Shown here: positions 1 through 6,155 of the stretch, piece by piece | Numbering within the stretch: the first letter of the stretch is position 1 | How the letters are laid out: every line of letters starts with the position of its first letter | Assembly: GCA_007119305.1 (NCBI GenBank) | Contig: SKPY01000462.1 | Coordinates: forward strand, 1 to 8,766 | Source of the DNA: Nitriliruptorales bacterium | GTDB taxonomy: Bacteria; Actinomycetota; Nitriliruptoria; Euzebyales; Egibacteraceae | Length of the DNA: 8,766 bases | Reading direction: 5' to 3' | Notes under the pieces: generated by a model | Seen by the model: only the letters and a program-made list of their open reading frames with translations | Databases searched by the model: none | Told to the model about the DNA's origin: nothing | Made by a program: the position numbers and the translations under genes

Positions 1-848
1 CGGTCGCGTCGGCGCGCCCTCCGAGGCCACCGCCGCGGCCGTTGCAGCTTGCGGTCGACGCCGGCGTCACCCGCCTGCGCGCGCTGGCTCATGTCCCGGC
101 TGCTGCGCAGCGGGTGCGCGACGGGCTCTGCGAGCTCGGCGTCGACCGGCGCCTGCGCGCACCAGGGTCGTCGCTGAACCAGCCCACGGGACCGCAGCGG
201 CGGCTCGCGGTGGCGCGTGCCGACCTCGACGCAGTCCGGGCAGTGGCGCGCGCGCACGCGGGGACCGTCAACGACGTGGTGCTGACCGCGGTCACCGGTG
301 CGCTGCACGCGCAACTGCAGCAGCGCGGCGAGGCGGTCGACACCCTCGTCGTGTCGGTGCCCGTCTCCGGGCGCGCGACGACCGACGCGGATGCGCTCGG
401 CAACGTCGTGGGGGTCGTCCCCGTGGCTGTGCCGGCCTCGGGCGCCCCGCACGTTCGCCTCGCGACGATCGCCGGCTTGACGCGCGCGCGCAAGCAGGCG
501 GTGCGTGGCGCGTCGGCGGCGCTGGTGGTTCCGGCCTTTCGTCTGGTTGCGGCGCTGCATCTGCTGCGCTGGCTGCTCGACCGCCAGCGCATGATCAACA
601 CGCTGGTCACGAACGTGCGCGGTCCCGATCAGCGCCTGTCGCTGCTCGGCGTCGCCATCACCGACGTCGTCGCGCTGCCCACCACCGCGGGCAACCTCAC
701 CGTCGGGTTCCTGGCGCTGTCCTACGCCGGCACGCTGACCGTGACCGTCACCGCCGACCCCGACGCCTGCCCCGACCTCGCCGCCTTGGCTGCCCTGCTG
801 CAGCAGACGCTCGACGAGCTCGCCGCGCCGCTGCCCGCGCCGGTGTGA
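1..848 (+). CDS. Wax ester synthase/diacylglycerol acyltransferase (WS/DGAT), C-terminal part, 5'-truncated by window edge
   Basis: The reading frame (codon boundary at base 3) is open to the left edge, so the gene starts outside the window; the TTG at 42 is only an internal codon. About 280 residues are visible, whereas bacterial WS/DGAT enzymes are usually 450-500, so the N-terminal HHxxxDG active-site region is missing here. Landmarks of the family's C-terminal half, numbered from the codon at 42, are LNQPTGPQRR (45-54), the conserved ND in NDVVLTAVTGAL (77-88), SVPVSGR followed by GN (105-121), TNVRGP (190-195) and GNLTVGFLALSY (217-228). The proline-rich stretch encoded just before base 42 matches the linker between the two halves of these proteins. 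The family joins acyl-CoA to fatty alcohols or diacylglycerol to make wax esters or triacylglycerol for storage, at the membrane or lipid droplet. Family assignment is firm; substrate cannot be told. Confidence 0.88.
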   Translation, partial: VASARPPRPPPRPLQLAVDAGVTRLRALAHVPAAAQRVRDGLCELGVDRRLRAPGSSLNQPTGPQRRLAVARADLDAVRAVARAHAGTVNDVVLTAVTGALHAQLQQRGEAVDTLVVSVPVSGRATTDADALGNVVGVVPVAVPASGAPHVRLATIAGLTRARKQAVRGASAALVVPAFRLVAALHLLRWLLDRQRMINTLVTNVRGPDQRLSLLGVAITDVVALPTTAGNLTVGFLALSYAGTLTVTVTADPDACPDLAALAALLQQTLDELAAPLPAPV

Positions 849-882
849 CGAGCCGTGCATCCTGGAGACCAGCCGTCTACGC

Positions 883-888
883 AGGAGG
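883..888 (+). promoter_or_regulatory. Shine-Dalgarno AGGAGG for the GrpB-methyltransferase gene
   Basis: A perfect AGGAGG lies 6 nt before the GTG at 895. It supports this start over the GTG at 845, which overlaps the upstream stop codon but opens a different, non-homologous frame. Confidence 0.75.
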
Positions 889-894
889 AGACGG

Positions 895-2196
895 GTGGCG
901 TGCAGGGTGCTCAGGGTGGTCGACTACGACCCGGCGTGGCCTGGTCGGTTCGCCGCCGAGCGCGCACGGCTCGAGGGGGCGTGGCGCGAGGCTCGGGTGG
1001 CCGGTGAGGTGGTCGCGGTCGAGCACATCGGCTCGACCGCGGTGCCGGACCTGGCGGCCAAGCCGATGCTCGACATCATGGTGGGCCTGCGCGCCTGGCC
1101 GGCCTCAGCGGGCCTGCTCGCGGCGGTCGAGCGCCTCGGGTACCTGCACCGAGGCGAGATGGGGGTCGCAGGCCGGCACTACTTCCTCGACGGTGTGCCG
1201 GGTGGGGAGCGCAGCCATCACATCCATGCCGTCGAGCACGGCGGGCGGTTCTGGCGCGACCAGGTGCAGTTCCGGGACGCGCTGCGCGGGGACCCGGAGG
1301 CCCGCGGCGCGTATGCCGATCTGAAGCGCACGCTCGCCCGGGCGCATCCCCGTGACAGCTCGGCCTACGGCGAGGGCAAGCACGCGTTCATCCGCACGGT
1401 GGTGCGTCGTGCCCGCGACAACCCCGACCAGCCCCCGGTGCACCCAGCGGTCAGCGGGTTCGACACCGACCCTGCCCGCTACGAGCGCTCCCGGCCTGGC
1501 TATCCCCCTCAGGCGACGCGCTACCTCGTCGACCGGCTCGGGCTCGGGCCGGGGGTGCGGGCGGCCGACCTGGGTGCCGGCACGGGCAAGCTCACCGGGC
1601 CGCTCGTCGCGGCGGGCGTCGAGGTGGTCGCGGTGGAGCCGGCTGCCGCGATGCGCCGTCACCTTGCCGAGGCCCTACCCGCCGTGGAGGTGTGGGACGC
1701 GACCGCCGAGGAGCTGCCCGCCGCCGCGGGCTGGTTCGATGCGCTCGTCGCCGGCCAGGCCTTCCACTGGTTCGACCCGTATGCGGCGTTGACAGAGGCC
1801 TACCGGGTGCTGCGCCCCGGCGGCCGCCTGGCGCTGATGTGGAACATGCGCGACGAGTCGGTGCCATGGGTCGCCCGCTGGAGTGCGCTCGTCGAGTCGG
1901 CGGCCGCCGGTGTGCCACGGGCCCGTGAGCGTCGCTGGCAGCACGTCGTCGCCGCCACACAGCTGTTCGCACAGCACGAGGCCCGCACCTTCCCGAACGT
2001 GCATCGCATCACCCGGGACGCCGCCGTGGATCGGCTGGCCTCCACCTCGGCCGTCGCCGCGCTCGACACCGGACCGCGCGAACAGCTCCTCGGGGAGTTC
2101 CGCGCCGTGCTCGACAGCGACCCGGCGACCCGGGGGCGCGACGAGATCGCCGTGCCGTACCGCACCGAGGTCCACGTGCTCGCGCGCGTCCCGTGA
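895..2196 (+). CDS. GrpB (UPF0157) domain fused to SAM-dependent methyltransferase
   Basis: This 433-residue protein holds two domains in one uninterrupted frame. Residues ~5-172 are a GrpB/UPF0157 domain of the nucleotidyltransferase superfamily: HIGSTAVPDLAAKPMLDI (44-61) carries the GS signature and Asp60, and RSHHIHAVE (106-114) is the family's second conserved block. Residues ~188-433 are a class I methyltransferase: DLGAGTG (225-231) is SAM-binding motif I, Glu248 in VAVEPA is the ribose-binding acidic position, Asp268 follows in DATAEELP, and AGQAFHWFD (286-294) and RVLRPGGRLAL (304-314) match motifs IV/V. The RPGYP (200-204) just before the domain is common in Ubi/Methyltransf_11-type small-molecule methyltransferases. 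GTG start with AGGAGG 6 nt upstream. It lies 46 nt after the WS/DGAT gene and may be cotranscribed. GrpB domains are known in fusion with CoaE in actinobacteria; the fusion seen here is less familiar to me. Substrates of both halves are unknown. Confidence 0.85.
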   Translation: MACRVLRVVDYDPAWPGRFAAERARLEGAWREARVAGEVVAVEHIGSTAVPDLAAKPMLDIMVGLRAWPASAGLLAAVERLGYLHRGEMGVAGRHYFLDGVPGGERSHHIHAVEHGGRFWRDQVQFRDALRGDPEARGAYADLKRTLARAHPRDSSAYGEGKHAFIRTVVRRARDNPDQPPVHPAVSGFDTDPARYERSRPGYPPQATRYLVDRLGLGPGVRAADLGAGTGKLTGPLVAAGVEVVAVEPAAAMRRHLAEALPAVEVWDATAEELPAAAGWFDALVAGQAFHWFDPYAALTEAYRVLRPGGRLALMWNMRDESVPWVARWSALVESAAAGVPRARERRWQHVVAATQLFAQHEARTFPNVHRITRDAAVDRLASTSAVAALDTGPREQLLGEFRAVLDSDPATRGRDEIAVPYRTEVHVLARVP

Positions 2197-2199
2197 CGC

Positions 2200-2249
2200 C
2201 ACGCCTGCGTCCTCAGGGCGGGGTCGGCCCGCTCGCGGCTCCAGGCGTG
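2200..2249. terminator. Possible bidirectional terminator between convergent genes
   Basis: The 73-nt gap between the convergent stop codons at 2196 and 2270 holds an 8-bp inverted repeat, CACGCCTG (2200-2207) with CAGGCGTG (2242-2249). It encloses a GC hairpin, 2216-2222 with 2228-2234 (7 bp, one G-U, loop GTCGG). No T-tract follows on either strand, so it is not a classical intrinsic terminator. Its place between two converging genes is the main argument for the role. Confidence 0.3.
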
Positions 2250-2269
2250 AACGTGGCCAGAAGCCGTCC

Positions 2270-3295
2270 TCAGCAGCGGGCTGCCCGCGTGGCGTCGATC
2301 CACGCGTCGAGGTGCTCCCACCAGTCGTACAGCCACGCGATCCTGGCCTCAGGCTCTGCCGGCACGTCCTCGGCGGCCACGGTCCACAGACGCGCCCGCA
2401 CCTCGGCGTCCATCGGCAGGCCCCTCCAGAGGTCACCGATCGTGCTCAGCTGCTCGAGCCCGCTGTGGGCGACGAAGACGACGTCGGCATGCGGCGCCGC
2501 AGCGAGCGCCGCGAGCGTCCCCGCCGGCCGGGGCGGCAGCAGGTGACGCAGGCGCCGGGCACGTGCCGCCTGCTCGTGCCGGCCCGCCTGCTCGAGACGG
2601 TCGATGCCGCGGGTCCGGCGGTCCACGGTGAAGTTGGCGCCTTCGGGGAAGAGCACGAGCGCATCAGCGGGCCCGAGGTCGCGGGCGAGCAGGCCGATCG
2701 TGTCGGCGACCCCGGCGCGTGCCGTGCGGATGAACCGGGACGGCACGCGGTTGAGCAGCACGTCGATCAGCGGATCCCACTGCAGCGTGGCCTTCAGCAC
2801 GATCCGGGGGTTGCGTCGGTACTCCCGGAGCAGCTCGTGGACCAGCAGGAACGAATCGCCCGGGCCGGCGTGGCGGCTCAGCACCAGGAGGGGGCGGGGG
2901 TCGTCGTGCGGGACGTCGGGCTGCTCGTCCGGCGGCGGGTCGGCCTGCAGCGTCATGTGCACGTGGAACACGCGTCGTGCTGTCCGCAGCAGCGCCGCCA
3001 GGAGATGGTCGATCAAGCGGTAGTGACGCCCGCGGAAGCGCGCGGTGCCGAGGTTGTGCCCGCAGCCTGCGGCGAGCCACAGCACCCCGGCGGCGGCCAG
3101 CCCCACGGCCTGGAGCACGAGATAGACGACGAGGAACCACAGCAGCCGCAAGCCCCGCAAGCGGCCCGGGAGCCAGGGTGAGACGAAAGCCGCCACGACG
3201 ACGGCCAGCGGTAGCGTGGTCAGCAGGACGAAGAGCGCGGCGTACACGGCCGGGACGGTGATGAGCCGCCGCGGGTAGGCGTGCTCCAGCCACAT
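2270..3295 (-). CDS. PlsC/AGPAT-type lysophospholipid acyltransferase, membrane-anchored
   Basis: The 341-residue protein begins with two hydrophobic segments (about 13-39 and 50-77) and continues into an acyltransferase domain. The catalytic HX4D motif is RHAGPGD (His142, Asp147), and the acyl-acceptor/phosphate-binding motif is LFPEGANFT (215-223, with Glu218 and Gly219). Downstream, a basic helix and LPPRPAGTLAAL (253-264) resemble the region after the FPEG motif in AGPAT3-5/LCLAT1-type enzymes more than short bacterial PlsC. Expected role: transfer of an acyl group from acyl-CoA or acyl-ACP to a lysophospholipid or lysophosphatidate at the inner face of the membrane. The ATG overlaps the stop codon of the upstream patatin gene by one base (TGATG), and a GAGGTG within that gene's end, about 8 nt before the ATG, can serve as ribosome binding site, so translation is probably coupled. 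Exact acceptor unknown. Confidence 0.85.
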   Translation of the reverse strand: MWLEHAYPRRLITVPAVYAALFVLLTTLPLAVVVAAFVSPWLPGRLRGLRLLWFLVVYLVLQAVGLAAAGVLWLAAGCGHNLGTARFRGRHYRLIDHLLAALLRTARRVFHVHMTLQADPPPDEQPDVPHDDPRPLLVLSRHAGPGDSFLLVHELLREYRRNPRIVLKATLQWDPLIDVLLNRVPSRFIRTARAGVADTIGLLARDLGPADALVLFPEGANFTVDRRTRGIDRLEQAGRHEQAARARRLRHLLPPRPAGTLAALAAAPHADVVFVAHSGLEQLSTIGDLWRGLPMDAEVRARLWTVAAEDVPAEPEARIAWLYDWWEHLDAWIDATRAARC

Positions 3296-4125
3296 CAGCG
3301 CTGCACCTCGGCGAGGTAGGCCGCGGACGCCTCGTAGGCCTGCTCGATCCTGCTGGGCACCGCGGCCATGTCGCGGTAGCGCAGCTGGGCCGAGAGCTCA
3401 GTGGCCTTCTGCGGCTCGCCCGTGGGGAGCACGTGGACGGTGACCGCAGCGGGCAGCTGCTGCATCTCCTCGACGAACCGATGCCGGCGTGCGATCTCGA
3501 ACGCCACCATGCCCACCTGCAGCGGCGTCGTCGGCGGCGTCAGAGGCTCCTCGACCCGCCCGACCTGGAGCACGTAGACGGTGCGGGCGCCGAGGCTGAC
3601 CGCGCGGCCCACCGGGATGCTGTGCACGAGCCCGCCGTCGTAGAAGTGCTCGCCGGCGATCTCGACCGGTGGCAGCAGCCCGGGGACGGCAGCCGAGGCG
3701 AGCACTGCGTCGACGATGGGGCCGGAGGCGAACCAGTGCGCGGCGGCACGCTCGATGCTCGCCGCGACGCACTGGAACGGCACCGCGAGCTCCTCGATCA
3801 GCTGCACGGGCAGGTGCTCTTCGAGCAGCTGGCGCAAGCGGTCGTTGGGGTGCAGGTGCGTCTTGGACCGCACGAGCGTGCTCACCTGCGCGAGCTTCGA
3901 GCCGCCGAAGACCTCGTCGTCGCTGATGGTGGTCCACAGGTTGGCGAGGTGGGTGACCGCGTCGGGGCTGAACCCGGCCGCGATCACCGCCCCGTTCACC
4001 GCCCCCACGGAGGTGCCGACGACCGCATCGGGCGTGATCCCGGCCTCGCACAGCGCCCGGAGCATGCCGACTTCGTGAGCGCCGAGCGTGCCACCGCCGC
4101 CGAGCACGAACGCGATCCCGCTCAC
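3295..4125 (-). CDS. Patatin-like phospholipase (RssA-type serine hydrolase)
   Basis: This 276-residue protein is a complete patatin domain. The oxyanion-hole loop is GGGGTLG (9-15), the nucleophile elbow is GTSVG (37-41, Ser39), and the catalytic dyad Asp is in DGG (163-165). The family block ASAAVPGLLPPV (143-154) lies between them. Size and motif spacing fit the small bacterial RssA/YlbK/YchK-like group of lipid acyl hydrolases. No signal peptide or membrane helix is seen, so it is probably cytoplasmic or peripheral. The start is GTG, with AGGAGG (4132-4137 on the opposite strand) 6 nt upstream. It is the first gene of a two-gene operon with the acyltransferase that overlaps it by one base, suggesting paired removal and re-addition of phospholipid acyl chains. 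Real substrates and regulation cannot be read from sequence. Confidence 0.9.
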   Translation of the reverse strand: MSGIAFVLGGGGTLGAHEVGMLRALCEAGITPDAVVGTSVGAVNGAVIAAGFSPDAVTHLANLWTTISDDEVFGGSKLAQVSTLVRSKTHLHPNDRLRQLLEEHLPVQLIEELAVPFQCVAASIERAAAHWFASGPIVDAVLASAAVPGLLPPVEIAGEHFYDGGLVHSIPVGRAVSLGARTVYVLQVGRVEEPLTPPTTPLQVGMVAFEIARRHRFVEEMQQLPAAVTVHVLPTGEPQKATELSAQLRYRDMAAVPSRIEQAYEASAAYLAEVQR

Positions 4126-4283
4126 CTGCTGCCTCCTGCCCGTCTTGCGGATCAGGATCCCCGCGGCTCCGCAGACCGCGCCAGGGCCGACCGTCCCCTG
4201 TTCGCGGGGACCTCACGCGAGGCGGCGGCGGAGAGCCCCTGGCCGCCCGAGCGGAAGGGCATGTGCGCACGGGTCGGATTCTG

Positions 4284-4289
4284 TACATT
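4284..4289 (+). promoter_or_regulatory. Candidate -10 element TACATT for the usp/TRAP cluster
   Basis: TACATT fits the loose actinobacterial -10 pattern TAnnnT and sits in the only AT-rich patch of the divergent gap, 43 nt before the usp GTG. No good -35 hexamer is seen 16-18 nt upstream. The overlapping opposite-strand TAATGT could equally serve the patatin operon, so the call is weak. Confidence 0.25.
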
Positions 4290-4317
4290 ACGACCTGCCT
4301 AGGAGGGGCCCGGGCGC

Positions 4318-4326
4318 AGGGAGGGG
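4318..4326 (+). promoter_or_regulatory. Purine-rich ribosome binding site deciding the usp start
   Basis: AGGGAGGGG ends 5 nt before the GTG at 4332. It favours that codon over the in-frame GTG at 4263, which has no comparable site. Confidence 0.6.
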
Positions 4327-4331
4327 CCGGC

Positions 4332-4751
4332 GTGGACGTGGTAGTGGGCTTCACGCACAGCGCACGTGACCATGCCGTCATCGAGCGTGCCACCGAAGAG
4401 TGCCGGTTGCGGGCTGCGGGATTGCACGTCGTCTGCTACGCGGGTGGGGATGGCGTGAACCCTCAGAGCGTCGATGCCGCGCTGAAGCGCGTCGAGCAGG
4501 TCCGCCGCGCGGTTGACGAGGTAGTCGACAAGGTCCGCGCCGACGGCGTCGAGTGCACACCGCACGTCGTCACCGAACCCGGCCGACACCCAGCCGACGT
4601 GCTGCTCGAGGTGGCCGACCAGGTCGGTGCCGACCTCGTGGTCGTCGGGATCCGGCAGAGGACGAAGGTCGGCAAGGCGTTCCTCGGCAGCAACGCACAG
4701 GAGGTCCTGCTGCGCGCGGCGGCGCCGGTCCTCGCGGTCAAGGTCGACTGA
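4332..4751 (+). CDS. Universal stress protein (UspA family), TRAP-associated
   Basis: From the GTG at 4332 this is a 139-residue single-domain Usp, the usual length for the family. It opens with the beta-strand VVVGF (3-7) and ends with the nucleotide-binding region VVVGIRQR (103-110), then LGSNAQEVLLRAAAPVLAVK (118-137). The ATP-binding pattern Gx2Gx9G[S/T] is present as G106-x2-Q109-x9-G119-S120, so the second glycine is replaced by glutamine. Cytoplasmic Usps bind ATP or other nucleotides and often act as regulators. It lies 240 nt before a TAXI-TRAP solute-binding gene on the same strand. In Halomonas elongata the Usp TeaD is encoded with the ectoine TRAP transporter TeaABC and modulates it; a similar role here is inferred from position only. 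The 240-nt gap leaves cotranscription open. Confidence 0.85.
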   Translation: MDVVVGFTHSARDHAVIERATEECRLRAAGLHVVCYAGGDGVNPQSVDAALKRVEQVRRAVDEVVDKVRADGVECTPHVVTEPGRHPADVLLEVADQVGADLVVVGIRQRTKVGKAFLGSNAQEVLLRAAAPVLAVKVD

Positions 4752-4835
4752 CGATGCGCGAGCACGTGGCGGAGCAGGTGACCCCCTCGGCGCCGCGAGC
4801 GTGCCAACAGGTCCTGCCAGCCAGGGCTTTCGACC

Positions 4836-4861
4836 CCATCCGCCGGGACCTTCGGCGGTGG
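4836..4861 (+). terminator. Bulged GC hairpin in the usp-TRAP intergenic leader
   Basis: Nine base pairs (4836-4838 with 4859-4861, and 4840-4845 with 4853-4858), a bulged T at 4839 and a 7-nt loop. With no U-tract it may be a weak terminator or attenuator after usp, an mRNA-stability element, or chance. Confidence 0.3.
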
Positions 4862-4980
4862 CGCCCGACCGCCTCAGCCGCAAGCTTTGCGAACCACCTC
4901 GAGCCGCGACCGGAGGGGGGCCACGAAGGGTGAGTCGACCCAGCATCAGGATCGTCCCTGTTGAAGCACACGAGAGGAAT

Positions 4981-4988
4981 GGTGATCC
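4981..4988 (+). promoter_or_regulatory. Extended Shine-Dalgarno GGTGATCC fixing the TTG start of the TAXI binding protein
   Basis: GGTGATCC is complementary to the conserved GGATCACC near the 16S rRNA 3' end. Aligned to the full AAGGAGGTGATCC, it puts the start codon at 4992 about 9 nt from the core. An in-frame TGA at 4983-4985 lies just before, so no longer in-frame start is possible. An out-of-frame ATG at 4979 and GTG at 4982 overlap this site. Confidence 0.5.
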
Positions 4989-4991
4989 ACC

Positions 4992-6149
4992 TTGCGCCTG
5001 ACACGAGCACGAGTACGGGACCCGCTGTGGCTGCTTGCCGCCCTCCTGGTTGGGGGGTTGCTGCTTGCGGCCTGTGGGGCCGAGGACATCGCTGACGACC
5101 CTGGGGTCGACGATCCCGAGCCCGCAGTCGAGGACGACGACGAGGTCGTCGAGGAGGAGCCCGAAGAGGAGCCCGAAGAGGAGCCCGAGGCCGAGCCGGA
5201 CCCCGGCCGCGTGTCGCTGCGCTGGGCGACCTCCGACGTCGGTTCGTACGGCTACGCGGTCGCGAGCTACATGGTGGACTTCCTGAACCGGGAGCTGCCG
5301 GAGGGCCATGTGGTCACCGTGCACCCCTACCCGTCGACGACCGCGGCCATGAAGGCGGTGATGGACGGTGAGGCCGAGATCGGCTACACGGCCGACGTCG
5401 GCATGATCGAGTTCTTCGACCGCGAGGGACCGTTCGAGGACTACGAGCCCGGTGAGGGCGACCTCGTCCACAGCTTCTACGCCTACCCGATGGAGTCGTT
5501 CCTGCTGACCACCGAGGGCAACGTCGACCAGTACTCGACCTATGCCGACTTCGACGGGGAGCCCGTGTTCTTCACCCCCGCCGGCTTCATGAACTGGCTG
5601 AACTTCTCGCGGATCTTCGAGGCGCTCGGGTACGAGTTCAATCACGTCGAGATCGATTCGGCCACCGTGGCCGACGCCCTGCAGGGCGGCACCATCGTCG
5701 GCGCGGGGTCCTACACCACAGCGGGTGCGTCGCTGCCGACGTTCTGGCGCGAGGCCGAGCTGAGGGCGGACCTCGCAGCCGTCGAGTACACCGACGAGGA
5801 GATCGAGCTGCTCGAGGCCGCCGGGCTGTCGCCCGTACCCGTCGACCCGGCGGTAGCGTTCACCCAGGATCTGGGCGTCGACGAGGTCCTCGGGGTGCCG
5901 ATCCAGTTCGGCTACAACCTGCGGGCCGACATGGACGAAGAGCTCGTCTACCAGATGCTCACGATCTTCGAGGACAACGCCGAGCTGCTGACCTCGCTCG
6001 ACGACGGCTTCGGCCCGCTCGCCGACGACTTCGTCGGGACGCAGACCGGTGCGATCCGCGCAGCGGCCGACATCCCGGTCCACGCCGGGCTGGCGCGCTT
6101 CCTCGAGGAGCGCGATGCGTGGGAGGACGACTGGACGATCGCCGACTAG
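4992..6149 (+). CDS. TAXI-family TRAP transporter solute-binding lipoprotein
   Basis: The 385-residue protein starts at a TTG, the only possible start because an in-frame stop lies 3 codons upstream. Residues 1-28 are a lipoprotein signal: RAR and R9 at the N-terminus, a hydrophobic core (12-25) and the lipobox LAAC with Cys28. A very acidic linker (29-70) contains EEEP repeats (54-65, encoded by 12-base DNA repeats) ending in EAEP. The binding domain (about 73-385) has the TAXI pattern: ATSDVGSYGYAVASYM (79-94), the DGEAEIGYT block (125-133), FGYNLRADMDEELVYQMLTI (306-325) and the C-terminal IPVHAGLARFLEE (361-373), equivalent to the usual IPLHPGA-x-R-Y. Expected to be anchored outside the membrane, capture a ligand and deliver it to the permease 69 nt downstream. 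Known TAXI ligands include glutamate and 2-oxoglutarate; the ligand here cannot be deduced. Confidence 0.88.
   Translation: MRLTRARVRDPLWLLAALLVGGLLLAACGAEDIADDPGVDDPEPAVEDDDEVVEEEPEEEPEEEPEAEPDPGRVSLRWATSDVGSYGYAVASYMVDFLNRELPEGHVVTVHPYPSTTAAMKAVMDGEAEIGYTADVGMIEFFDREGPFEDYEPGEGDLVHSFYAYPMESFLLTTEGNVDQYSTYADFDGEPVFFTPAGFMNWLNFSRIFEALGYEFNHVEIDSATVADALQGGTIVGAGSYTTAGASLPTFWREAELRADLAAVEYTDEEIELLEAAGLSPVPVDPAVAFTQDLGVDEVLGVPIQFGYNLRADMDEELVYQMLTIFEDNAELLTSLDDGFGPLADDFVGTQTGAIRAAADIPVHAGLARFLEERDAWEDDWTIAD
5154..5198 (+). repeat. 12-bp tandem repeat encoding EEEP units in the lipoprotein linker
   Basis: The unit GAGGAGCCCGAA occurs about three times in tandem, the last copy ending GAG, followed by GCCGAGCCG. 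It encodes an acidic, proline-punctuated spacer between the lipid-anchored cysteine and the ligand-binding domain. The near-identical codons suggest repeat expansion by slippage. Confidence 0.7.
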
Positions 6150-6155
6150 CTGACC

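Larger units (their letters stand above)
4126..4331. other. Divergent intergenic region between patatin and usp genes
   Basis: These 206 nt separate divergently transcribed genes and must hold promoters for both. Visible structure: a GTCCCC/GGGGAC hairpin (4193-4198 with 4206-4211, 7-nt loop TGTTCGC), a TGCGGA/TCCGCA inverted repeat with a 16-nt spacer around 4145-4172, and a single AT-rich patch near 4278-4290. I see no convincing coding sequence. The GTG at 4263, in frame with usp, would add 23 residues that do not fit the family's N-terminus. Confidence 0.5.
4752..4991 (+). other. Intergenic leader between usp and the TAXI binding-protein gene
   Basis: This 240-nt gap holds a hairpin at 4836-4861: CCA plus CCGCCG pairs with CGGCGGTGG, 9 bp with one bulged T at 4839 and the loop GGACCTT. 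No T-tract follows it. A 59-codon frame runs from the ATG at 4754 (2 nt after the usp stop) to the stop at 4931-4933. It has a weak ribosome site (AAGG only) and an R/A/P-rich composition typical of chance frames in GC-rich DNA, so I do not call it a gene. No clear promoter is visible. Confidence 0.4.

Noticed and set aside
845..1324. GTG at 845 overlapping the WS/DGAT stop (GTGA), suggesting a coupled gene
   Set aside because: The frame gives an R/S/W-rich product without family motifs, and the GrpB-methyltransferase with its own AGGAGG covers the same bases.
1883..3181. 432-codon plus-strand frame running from the methyltransferase into the region opposite the acyltransferase
   Set aside because: It is out of frame with the methyltransferase and antisense to a protein with clear HX4D and FPEG motifs.
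3433..4302. 289-codon plus-strand frame opposite the patatin gene
   Set aside because: Antisense to the GGGGTLG, GTSVG and DGG patatin motifs; the translation has no recognisable domain.
4263..4331. Longer Usp start at GTG 4263
   Set aside because: The added 23 residues precede the first beta-strand of the Usp fold, overlap the candidate promoter and lack a ribosome site.
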